Of a stretch of 64,000 bases of DNA, positions 10,591 to 21,217 are shown piece by piece (the first letter of the stretch is position 1; each line of letters begins with the position of its first letter). Below the pieces are notes generated by a model. The model was given only the letters and a program-made list of their open reading frames with translations, did no database searches and had not been told where the DNA came from. Source of the stretch: Gracilaria gracilis (lineage: Eukaryota > Rhodophyta > Florideophyceae > Gracilariales > Gracilariaceae); NCBI GenBank assembly GCA_030374805.1, contig JARGSG010000012.1, forward strand, positions 682,001-746,000, read 5' to 3'. The translations under genes were made by a program, and so were the position numbers.

Positions 10591-11544
10591 TTATTCCAAC
10601 CCTGCATTCGGATCCTGAGTCTCAGTTTCTCTAAATGTCAAGTTGAAGAACTCCAACGGAACACTATCTCCATTCTCGTAGACCTTTATAGCCCCAAACC
10701 GGCTTCCAACCCCTCCCAGCCTCTTCTCCTCCTGCTCCTCCAGTATGCGCTCCGCCATCCGAACAGCCGCCGCCGCACTACCAAACCAAACTACTGGCGC
10801 TGCACCCGGCAGCTGCCGCGGCAAACACACCTCCCCATCCTCGTCCACCATCACCCCACCCTTTCGCCTCTTCCTCAGCCGACTTCCCCCAACCACCCCT
10901 CCATCCCCTTCTCTGCTCCTCCCCCTCACACTCCCACGTCCACCACGAGAGCCAGGCGTCACCGGTGACCCTTTCTCTCTTCCCGCCTCCCTCCAAACGC
11001 CTCCTCTCCTCACCAGCTCCTTCACCTCCAACAACAATTGGCACGCCTTCTCCACCTGTCCCACTTGCGCTTCCAACACCTCCACACGTCCCTTCAGTCC
11101 ATATTATCTCTTCTCAGCGTCAGCAGCTGCCTCCCAACGCACTCTGCCATCCCAATCACATGCCTTCCAATCCCCATTCCAGCCAACGTCATCCTTTTCC
11201 GAATCGTCGAAATCAAATCCATTGGCACCCCAATCTCCGACACACTCAGCACCACCCCTCCCATCTCACCAACCAACTCAGAAAGCCAGTAGTCCCAATG
11301 CTCCTTCAGAACCCCTTCAAGCCCTTTCAACCTCTTCTAGATCTCCGCCGTAAAACTTCTCTCCGGTCTCCCATCCCCTCCACCCCCCATCACCCCCACC
11401 TCCCTCTCCATCCCCACTTTCCTCCTTCTCCCCCATGCAAACCTTGTCCCCACCCTCCTTCTTCCTTCCCGGTGGCGTCTCTGGTACCTCCGTCCGGTGA
11501 AGCAGAGCAACTAGCTCCTCGTCCTCGACGTACCCATTCGACAT
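10591..11544 (-). pseudogene. Unknown acidic/coiled-coil protein of the giant element, two frame changes
   Basis: From ATG 11544 the frame reads MSNGYVEDEELVAL and a Gly/Glu-rich linker. It shifts by one base near 11325 (after GGDLEE), continues as LKGLEGVLKEHWDYWLSEL, and shifts again near 11092. It then continues as LKGRVEVLEAQVGQVEKACQ, a heptad-like coiled coil, followed by a basic RLRKRRKGG tract and a stop at 10591. Each switch joins sequence of the same character, so I read it as one gene of about 315 codons with two indels rather than three genes. No family recognised. It is the leftmost gene of the element and transcribed towards its left end. Confidence 0.45.
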
Positions 11545-11559
11545 CGCAGAAATAAACGG

Positions 11560-12110
11560 CGGTTCACGATAACGAAGATAGATAAGAACAAGGGAGATGA
11601 ACCCAACAGTTGCTGCACTCCCCCCCCACTCCGCAAACCCGTGGCACTGTCGGCCACACACCCATTTGCGCTGCACAACGCTTTGTACCCCATTCACATC
11701 ACTCCTATTTCCCGCCATTCCACACAATTTTCAATTTTTTCCTAGAAATTCCCACATTTTCCCAACCTCGGTCAATACCATATCCCAATGAAAACCCTGA
11801 TGCACCACCTCTCAAGTACCAAAGGTACCATAAATTCTTACTTTCTATGCTTTATTTTACTGCATACCTTCTCATAAACACACTCTTCGACACTATCTGC
11901 CCTACAGCCCTGCTGCCCATTTCTTTCCACAACCGAATCATACAAATCCCTTTATCCGCTGGAACACTTTTTTCCTTGACTAAAACAACAGCCCAGTCGT
12001 GTACTTAAAGCTTTCCCGACTTCTTAAAATGTAGACCACTTTCCTTCCACGGCTACCAGCACCCAACACCTTCCAACAGCCCATACCTTCAATCAAACAA
12101 ACTCATCGCA
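11560..12110. other. Spacer between divergent genes, nothing recognised
   Basis: Pyrimidine-rich on the plus strand, giving meaningless long open frames. It probably holds the promoters of the coiled-coil gene (-) and the reductase-like gene (+), but no core element stands out. Confidence 0.4.
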
Positions 12111-12941
12111 ATGAGCTCTCATTCATCTTCCCTCCGTTATACAATCATCCCAGCTGTTGTCGTAGGTAGAGGCCGTATTGGCACCATGCTTTACAACAAT
12201 GGTTCTCCTCGAGACACCTTTCTCTCCATCGAAGACTTCATTTCCGCAGATTACCTTCCCCAAGGTCCAATCCTCTTCTGCGGCAGGAACGAACTTCTCG
12301 AAAAAGTAATTCTATCTTGTCCAGCACCACGAGCAGAAGACTTGGTCTTCATCCAGAATGGTCACATTCTTCCCATCCTTTCCCAAAACGGAATTGAGCA
12401 CTGCACACGAGCCGCTCTTTACATCGCCGTTCCCACTGTCGGAGCCTCCCCACAGGATGGTTTCACGCCTCTCTCTCCCAATGGTATAACCACAGCCACC
12501 GGAGAGTAGACTTAGGCAATAGCTGAACGCCTCTGGACCGCAAGTCTCACTTGCAGTATCGTCGACGAAAACACCTTTTCCAAGTCTTATTACCAAAAGC
12601 TCGTTTGGATCTCTTCCTTCAATCTCGTCGGTTCTTCATTTGGATTCGTTACGATGTATGAAGTCGCTACCAAGTACAAAACTATGGTCTCAACTATAAT
12701 GAAGGAGCTTCTAGGCATAATCACCTTGAACACACGTCTCTCCTTCAATATCCCTTCTACAGTGGAATCACTTCTGGAATACGGCAGCACCCTTACTTCC
12801 TTCCCAGCTTCTTTCTCGGAGTATGGATATAGAAATGCTTACTTCTATCTCACCTCCGTAGATGAAAAATTAGCCGGAAGGCAGGACCCTGCCCTTTTCC
12901 ACACGAACTATATCAATGTTCTTAGACATCACATTCTCTAG
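12111..12941 (+). pseudogene. Ketopantoate-reductase-like (ApbA/PanE fold) protein, two in-frame TAG codons
   Basis: ATG 12111 opens a frame with GRIGTMLYNN, GPILFCGRNELLEKV and EDLVFIQNGHILPIL. This resembles the nucleotide-binding half of ketopantoate-reductase-like oxidoreductases found in plants and algae. Codons 133 and 135 are TAG (12507-12509 and 12513-12515). The same frame goes on as AIAERLWTASL, then YYQKLVWISSFNLVGSSFG, the family's EKLIW-type helical domain, to a stop at 12941. Total 276 codons. Two compensating one-base indels could equally explain the TAG pair. Host-type metabolic genes are unusual inside a transposon, so capture is likely, and a regulatory rather than metabolic role cannot be excluded. 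The exact substrate cannot be told. Confidence 0.55.
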
Positions 12942-13104
12942 TAATTAGAACAAATTGTAAACCTTGTACTCGTTGCAACTACACACAAAACCAGTTTTTG
13001 TTCTCCAATTCTTTTTAAGTTGCCGCTTAAACAAATCACCTGTTCACTTCTTATGTCAAGTCTCTATCACAAACAAACGAAACAGTATAAGTGCTACATT
13101 ATAC

Positions 13105-16100
13105 CTACTCATTGTCGTCATCCATTTTCATCTGTCCTTCCCTGTAATCCCCATCTGTATTCTCAGCAGGGCCACCTGACATCTCTTCATCTTCCTCTTC
13201 GCAGTCGTCCTCTCCATCTTCTATATCTTCCGTTTCACTCTCTTCCTCCAAACCTTCATCATCGTCCAGCTGGTCGTTTGGGTCTTCTCCTCGCCCAAAG
13301 TTCTCATCTACGAACTTGGGCCGAAACGCTGGCTCCCTGTGCACCGCGTCAGGGAGCTTGCATCCTTCAAATACAAAATACATGTGATACCTCAGGAAAT
13401 TTTCTTTCACCAACGCATCCATGTACCCAGCTCACGCATGAAACACATCCCCTCTCCCAATAAACACAGAGTAAGGCCGAACCCTGAACTTCTTCACAAC
13501 CATTGTACGTGATAACCTCCTCAAACTCTTGTCATCCGTCACATACATATTTTGAGACCTCTCACAAACCCATATCATACATGAATTCCCTCCAGAGGCC
13601 ATTACGAAGAACCCCGGAATATCTCCCTTATCCTTCTCCACATTCGTCAAACCCTCGAAAATCCGTGTGAAAAACCTGCCTTGGGCATCCCTCCCCCGTA
13701 CACAACACACGCCCTCCGGTCTGTGGCGCATAAATATTTTTCTTAGCGTTGCTGTTGTTATAAAGGCGAAGAGCCGATGCAATTTGCCCAAACCTCGCAT
13801 CCAACAACTTCCGCTTTCTCACCATCATCACATTCTTCTCAACAGATTCCATGAAATCAACAATCCCCTTCTTCGTCGTAATATATCGTTCAATTCCCTG
13901 CATCCTGTCCCCAGCATCCTTTCCTTCCCCCACGTTGATCATGGGATTTCATTTCGTTCGGTTCTCTTCAAACTTCAAGTCTGGCTGCTCCTTGAAGTCC
14001 TTCTCAAAAAACTCTAGCAACCCTTCTGTCACATCTTTATCCACCACCACGTCCCTCTTCTTCGCCTCCTCTGACATACCTCCATCAGTTCCGAGGTGTT
14101 CCAAAACACAGAAACCCCTTTCCATCAATTCCATTCTCTTCGTCGCAAAGTACTCTCGAGCGAGGTCATCCCTCTCCATCGCCGCCATCCAAAGAGCTTC
14201 TTCCTCCCTTCTCGGCTTTCCTTTCAACGGAAGCTTCACCCCAAGAACTAGTTCTTTCGTGCTACCCAGCTCCTTGTGCACCTTCCGGGCGGCATGCCAG
14301 TACAACGCGTGATGGACCGCTCTCAAATCCGCCACCTCCAAACATCCCGCCCTGTGCTCCTTTCGCAAATGAATCATCTCCATCCACGGGTGCTGATGTT
14401 TCACTGCATTCTTCCCTCCCAGTCACTCACTCGGTAGCGCATTCACGAGACTCGTCCATGACATATCCGATCCACCAGCCCACTGACATGCCTTATTCAT
14501 CCCTTTCGGTGGTTTCTTGGGATTCTTATCTTCAAATCCACGCATCGTTCCTTCCTGCACCTCTCCTTCCTCGTCCTGAACGAACCTACTATCGTTCTCA
14601 CTGCCACCACTTTCATCCTCCCTCGACGACACCAAATTTATTTTCTGTTCTTTGAAAACCTTCTTCAATGCCGGCTTCGTCATATTCCTGAATAAAGTAA
14701 CGACCTCCATTGGTATATCTCCAGAAGGGGTCTTCACGGTGCCCTTCTTCATCCTGTTCGGAGCAGGTTGGATTTCTACAGCATCCTCATCTTCAGTAAG
14801 ATCAATTAACCTCCTCTTCTTCTTCTTCTTGCTCCCAGCCTTGCTACCCCATTCCTCTTTCAGCCGGCCCGGAACAATCTTTTTCCGAGTGCTCCGCCTC
14901 AACCCTTATGGCTCTGCTTCGGGGTCGTCCCCTTGCATGGAAGCTTCCAACAACATGAAGGCATCTTCTGCCTCATTAGGTGCTGCGGTTGACGTACCAT
15001 AACCTACACCCACGACTTCAACCACCTCCTCCCCCACCTCCTTCACCTCCTCTGACGTTTGAAGCGATACTTTGAAAACTTCTTGAATCTTGTTACCCGC
15101 GGTCTTCACCCTTTTAGACCCCATCCTCTCCCATAAACGCCTCGCACCGCCAAGTTCCATTTTTGCTGTTCGCATACCCAGATATTCCATCACAGACACA
15201 TTCCTTCGTCCTAAGTTGAATACTGTCTGCAATACTTCTTCAACACTAATCTTCTTTTTCTTCCCAGTGACATCACATAGGTTGTACACACCTATGGCAC
15301 ATTGCAAGAAGTTCTTCGTCATGTCTTCAAAACGACCGTGTCTTCTTCTCGTAGAAGAAGACAACCTCAGTTCCACATGCCATTGCAAGCAACGTACGAC
15401 TAATCGAAACTGCCCATCGGTGAGACCCATCAGGAGGTCACTCGAGACATGCGTCAACGTCAGGGCTAGACCCTTCTCACACACCTTCTCAAAGAACTCC
15501 AAAAGCCCCTCAAATTCCACAAACTTCAGAGCCAATGTTGCGTAACGAGTCAAGTGACGCACGCTGTAGTCTCTGATAGCCTGACTTCTCTTCAAAGCAC
15601 CAGCTAACTGCTTCGAAGTAATGCTCTTCACATCTACATGTGACTCGTCTACGACGTTTTGCACAAAAGATACCGTGCTATGAATTTTGTCTGCAAACGA
15701 CATCTTCAGCACATTCGAACCCATCTCGTTCAGAAGATTGCCGAGTTTTAGTACCTCCTTCATTGTCATGGGCTTCCCATCTTTTCTTCCCCACAGCACA
15801 ACATCCAAAGAACGGACTATATCCACCCACTTCCCGCCTTCCCCATGCAAGTCTCGTAGCACAAGAATTCTGTGATATCCGTCCGTAAGGGTTAAGGGCA
15901 CAACAATTCTCCCATCAACAACTATTTCATTCACAGCATACTCCCCTAGAGATGGCACAGCAATCGAACCTGCAGACGGAAGCCAGCCAAAGTTGCGACA
16001 TTTCATCATCGTCGCCTCCTTCTGTCCCAGATTCACACTTCGAACTGTCTTCTTCGGGATTTCAATCATCTCGATATCCATCGTCATCCGGCGCTGAAAA

Positions 16101-16903
16101 TAGTCGGCGACGGAAATGTTCTTGAGAGACAGGTTGTTGTCAACCTCTTCCGACGGAACACTGTCTCCTTCTTCGAACAAGTCCTCCTCCGCGTCAGCAA
16201 GCGGAGCCTTACTCGTCTGAAAAACCTCCACAATATCGTCGTCGAAGTCCTCTATGATGCTGGCGCTCGCTCCCACGGGCTTCTTTATCCCTTTAGAAAA
16301 CTTTCCTTGAGTTTTGGAAGCTTCCTCAGCAGGTTTCCCGACCTCCAGAGCAACCACTTTCTCAGGCAGAGATGTAGAAGACTTGCTAGCCCCGTACCCT
16401 GGAGTAGGACTTTGCGGAATCTCGATTCGATCCATCATCGACGTATCCCACGCATACAAAACAGCCCAGAACAACTCGCTCAGCGTACTTGTTGGGTCTT
16501 CAGGACCTTGGAAACGGTAAGGTTGCTTCGCGCTTCCATGACTTATAATAATCTTCGTCCTCCAGATCACAACCAAGTCTTCTCCTTCTAGGGCAGTCGC
16601 GCTTAAAAGATGCCCATGAAGCGAACGGCAAAGAGCCTTCCGTGCACCACCGGCGGACCCCACACCTCTCACCTCCGCGGTTCCCACTTTCACCCTGCTC
16701 TTTTCTTTCCCAACCGTCACAAACAAATGCACCGCATCGCCGCCTTTCACTACGGCGTAGCAGCGGGCAAAAACTTCTTCGTCATTGCTCGGGCTGGTGG
16801 CATACGTGGCGTAGTGCCTTTTGCCCTCCCTCTCCCTCGTGTTATGGGCAGCATTTCTAACACCCCTGCACTTGGGTTCGCTCGTCTTGAATCCCGCCCC
16901 TTT
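13105..16903 (-). pseudogene. Very long transposon protein ending in a 2OG-Fe(II)-dioxygenase-like fold, four in-frame stops
   Basis: A single frame opens at 16903 and runs about 1,260 codons on the minus strand. It is broken only by TAA 14906, TGA 14423, TGA 13949, a one-base shift near 13628 and TGA 13432. The first 660 codons are uninterrupted, without a recognised domain; they include a Lys-rich KKKKKRRLIDLTEDED tract near 14,800. The C-terminal part has the double-stranded beta-helix signature: HTDF (HxD, 13661-13669), then about 75 codons later VFIGRGDVFHA with the distal His at 13438-13440, then NFLRYHMYFV with the Arg. A strongly acidic tail ends at 13105. The start is uncertain: GTG 16750 is in frame, and an ATG at 16923 encoding MPPRKHKKGRD would need a shift or an intron. 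A dioxygenase acting on nucleic acid or chromatin is inferred only from context. Confidence 0.5.
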
Positions 16904-16923
16904 TTATGCTTGCGAGGCGGCAT

Positions 16924-17637
16924 CGCGGTTACACGCAGCTGATAGAATGGAAAAGGTTGTTTATGACCGTCGAGAATGCTCGAGAGATCGGTTAGCTAGT
17001 TGTAACTTTCACTCCCGTTCCTTTCCGTCTACTTCATCACGGATGCGCGTCCGCTCAATATTAGTTTAAATTATACACTGTGCCTATTTAAAAATTTTAT
17101 AGCGTACTCGCGGGACGTTTACAAATCTACATGAAGCTACTAACGCTACTAACATCTATAGTACACTTGTACAACAATGTTTGAGCAATAAAGAAATAAA
17201 TAAAATTTGTGGCGCATTAATATTTTTTTTGGACAGAAGACCAGGGGGTCGTGGCATTTCATGAGTGCACTGATGAAGCGACACTCCACCCCGGTCCGCT
17301 GTCCTACCAGCCTTTCCCTATAACTTCGGGTATATGTTGGCAATCACCAAGTTCCGTATCCCTCGAGTGTCGTCGCTTTCCCTGACACATCTTTACGGCT
17401 TCACGTGCATCTCAGGCATCTTGCAAATCTCCCTGTCGTGTTCAAAGAACCTGTTTTGTGCTGTGGCGTTGCTATCCTCTCCCGCCCGCTCCCGTCTCCC
17501 GCGCACTTTCATATCTCGTCGGCAGTCATTCTCCGCCCGCTGCACTCTCCCGTGCGCTGTTTTCTCCCCTCCGCTGCCATCTCCCGTCCGCTCCAGAAAT
17601 TCGAATCATAACCCATCAACGCACCCCCTTCCCTTGC
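16924..17637. other. Spacer between divergent genes of the giant element
   Basis: About 700 bases with an AT-rich core (17060-17230). It probably contains the promoters of the dioxygenase-like gene (-) and the methyltransferase-SET gene (+). No specific element recognised. Confidence 0.4.
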
Positions 17638-20600
17638 ATGCATAAAATGGCTCCACATAGTGCATCGAGGTCTACGTCACTGGCACCCTCAAGCTCCGAT
17701 ATGAAGGTTGCAGAACTGTATGGCTCCGAAGATGAGCTTGTCACAGTATGCCTCGCAATCCGCGATCATTACGCGTCGACAATGCGAGATGAAGACCGGC
17801 CAAGGAAGGTGGGACACAGCGGGTTCGTTGATTACATTATCAAGAATCGAGACGTCCTACCGCTGGCTAAGAATTACTTCTATATTCTTGTGGGTCCAGG
17901 ACATCCGACGTTTACTGACAGTGAACTACGGGCCGTATCTCTGAAGGGGTCTTATCGCCAGCTTTACCTCTCAACGAGGTTACTGGACATTTTGGACGGT
18001 GATAGGGACTGGCGTGTAAGGGACTTCTGGAATGCTTATACCGAGGTGAACTTTAAAGAGATACCGAAAAATGTGACTTTGACCGAGTTTTTCAAGTCAA
18101 TGAATATACCTCCTAAGCGAGTGGGACGGGTGGACCCCCCGTTCCCCACAACCGTTGCCACATATTTTCAAAGAATTCTCTTTCTCTCGCTCATTCAGAA
18201 AGTTTCCATGGAAAAAAGAGTTGTAGGCCAGAAGAGGAAAAGAGGAGACAAGGGATATCCCTCACCTTTTGTGAATGTCCAAATATCAAACAAAATCCAA
18301 GCTCAGCGTGTTGGCTTTGGTGTGCAGCTCATAACAAGGGCATGGGATTGTTTCTCTCAATTCCTGGGATTCCCTAATGTAGAGGTCATGGTTCTTCCAT
18401 TCATCCGAGTCATGTACGCCAAAATGCAGTTTCAAGCGATTGAGACGAGGTCAGAGGGGCTCTTCCACCAGGATAACGACCATCGCTTGCTCCCGAGCAA
18501 CGGTGAAAATTTTATTGAAACAGAGGTCATCGCGTGGGCATGGAATCTACCGCAAGACATCGATGCTGCCCTCCAAATGCTTGCGGAGGAGTTCATTTCG
18601 GACCTCAACAAGGTTATTGTGAATGAGAAGTTCTTCTCAATTTCCGAACCAGGACGATGGACAGTTCTGAAAACGTTTACCAGAGACCCATCACGGGCGT
18701 TAGTTCAGAGATTCGATAGTTCCTCGAATTCGCTTGTGTCCTCCGTCATGGAGGCCGTAAGCCCGTTGAAACTGAAAGAATCAGTGAACGTCCGTGGTAG
18801 GGGGTAACGCCCATATCCAAAACAGAACCTGCCATACAAATTGAAGATGATGTGGAGGATGTGTAGGAAATTGGGAAACCAACGGAGCCGAAGGAGGGGA
18901 GCGGCGAAGAAGGAGATGGTGATATAAACATAGTGGCCGACATTGGGAAAGAAAGTACTGGTGACGAAGCGTCCGGGGTAGGCGTAATACCCCCACCATC
19001 CATTGCGTCATGGGATGACAAAATGGCTTTCGGGAGATGTGAGGAGGAGATGTAGAAGTACTTTCGATTGTACAATGGCGGGTTTGAGGATATGGTAGAG
19101 ATGGACCAGACGTTGCGCAGAGATGGTTTGTCTCCGTTAGGAACAGTTCAACTGGTTCTCATAGACATGTACAACATCCGAGGGAACAAGAACCTAAACA
19201 ACAGCTGGTACGATGTACTGAGCACCCAGGACATGAAGAAGGCTGCAAAGCTTCTATCAAGACTGCTACGTCCTGGGGGCCATTTCGTCATCTTTAGTGC
19301 TTTCGAGCAGGTCCAGCAATGAAGAGATGTACTTTCTGCCATTGGGGCAAAAGAAGAAAACGGAGTACCAAGGCGTTCCTTTGTTGTGGACCAGGTCCCA
19401 ATGCACTTTGTACGGTCGCAAGGCAACCCGATGCGTAACCCTGGACGTAGATCGTGCTCTCTTTTCCCTGCAATGGAGTATGCTGTACATGGAGTTCGGA
19501 ATGGTCTCAGCTACGGGCAGCAGCATAGGATGGTGAACTATGAGAACTCCAACTTCGTGCAGTCGAGGTACCCGGGGTACCACATTGTCATTGACCAGGA
19601 ACCCCCCATGTCTAATGAGGAGACTCTTCAGTGGAAGAGAAAGAAGGAAGGTGGGGGCTACGTTTTATGAAAGGTGAGGTCCGAACAGAAACCTCGGGCA
19701 TTGTTGAAAGACCTAATCAGTCGGGTTTCCCAGGCTGAGGATATTGTGGTCGACTTGTTTGCGGGGACGTTTTCGACAGCAATGGCATGCATGGAGTTAC
19801 AGCAGCATCGTAGGTTCATCGGGTATGAGCCGGACCCCGACTGCTTTGCCCATGCTAGGCACGCCGCAATTATTTAATTCTATTTGTGCGTGCGGGAAAA
19901 TGAGACGGATATCCAGGTAACGCAGGAAGTTTGGAAGGCTATGATTAGGGTGTTGAACTTATTTCCGAAGTGGAATGTCCGCCCATCGAGATCATGGAAG
20001 GCTCCATCTGGCTACCCCCAGTATCAAAAATTTCCTACGTATATTGTGGACTTTCTTGCGTCAATGCGGCGGGATGAGAGCTTGGTCACGACTGGTAGGC
20101 GTAAGGCTCTTCACGAATGGCCTAAAACTTTGCAAGGGAAGATGGGGGTTCTAGATTGGAATGCAATGTTGGCACTGGAAGCGACGATGTGCGGTTGTCG
20201 TATCGGGAAGCCGACGATTCGCCACCCTGGCGCAAAAGTGGGGGTGTTCACTACACGCAGATTCATGGAAAATGAATAGGTATGTTACTTCTATGGAACA
20301 CTGGTGTACCATGACCTAACGAAGAGAAAAGAGGTACACAAGAAATATGGTGAATGTTTATTGGGAGCCACTTCCGAACGCTTTCGGAAGTATGCGATGG
20401 AGTTTAACGTCCACTGCGATATAGTCCATAACCTCTCAGAAAAAAGACAAGGAGTAAGTTTATTAGCTGTATGGATTGTCCCCGCTCCTTTTTGATTGGG
20501 TGGAACGATTAACGATCCCAAATATATGGAAGGTGATAAGGACATTGATGCAGTTGCGGATGGCGTGACGAAACGAAGAACTGCAAATGTGCGGGTCATT

Positions 20601-20762
20601 CGAACTCCAAATACAGGACGCACCCCGCATCAACTACGAGAATACCAACTGCTTGCGGTGCGAGCACTTCGGAAACTGGAAGTGAGAGAGGAGTTGTTCG
20701 CGGATTATGGAGTAGAGTATAGCTGGGGTACATCGGCAAATCCTGTTATAGTAATCGATTAG
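17638..20762 (+). pseudogene. DNA N4/N6-methyltransferase fused to a SET domain, seven in-frame stops
   Basis: ATG 17638 (or 17647) opens about 390 clean codons of unrecognised sequence. A one-base shift in a G run near 18804 leads into one frame that runs to 20762. Stops inside it are TAG 18864, TAG 19053, TGA 19320, TGA 19668, TAA 19875, TAG 20277 and TGA 20493. Around 19,140 TVQLVLIDMYN sits where amino-methyltransferases have DPPY (motif IV, degenerate), followed by LLRPGGHFVIFSAF. Around 19,745 VVDLFAGTFSTAMAC with RRFIGYEPD is the cofactor-binding motif I. This motif IV before motif I order is the beta-class order. From about 20,200 a SET domain follows: GVFTTRRF, CYFYGTLVYHDL, GGTINDPKYM and ALRKLEVREELFADYG. 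The domain order continues straight across the stops, so it was one protein. Degenerate DPPY makes DNA methylation activity uncertain. Confidence 0.6.
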
Positions 20763-21217
20763 AACGTGTAGTAAATTAGCTACATGTAAAACAACACCCT
20801 AAACGTCGATAATGAAGTGGCACTTATTGCATTCCCACTTCGTCGTTGAGCACGAATTAGAAACTAAACACTTTAGCTCAATTGCAAAATGGAAGTACGT
20901 AGATACATAAAAGGTAGTGAAGGGCATCGAATATGATGCGAAACCTTGTACGTTTTTTAACATTATGAGAATTATTCAGAAATGGAGATTTCGGTGTCAT
21001 TTTTTCGTTTGGGAATCGGGAAATAAAAAACCGCACTCAGTGATTTTCATCACACTGCACTCGATTGGGGGTGTGCATTCGATCAGTGACGTTCGATCAA
21101 GGCGAGTGCCAAACACGTCGAGAGCAAAGCAGTTCCGATTCCAGTGACCTCGATCACGGTCAGCGGCTAAGACTTCGTGAGCCCAGCGTCAACCGCGAGA
21201 AACCGTTCGGATTGTAT
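20763..21217. other. Spacer in the giant element
   Basis: About 450 bases, AT-rich at first, with no gene recognised. It probably holds the 3' end of the SET gene and the promoter of the next gene. Confidence 0.4.

Noticed and set aside
10745-11555. Long plus-strand Pro/Ser-rich frames opposite the coiled-coil gene
   Set aside because: Composition shadow of Glu/Gly-rich coding sequence on the other strand.
12507-20495. Reassigned stop codons (a variant genetic code) in the giant element
   Set aside because: All three stops would have to be sense codons, yet several element frames of 390 to 660 codons contain none. Decay is simpler.
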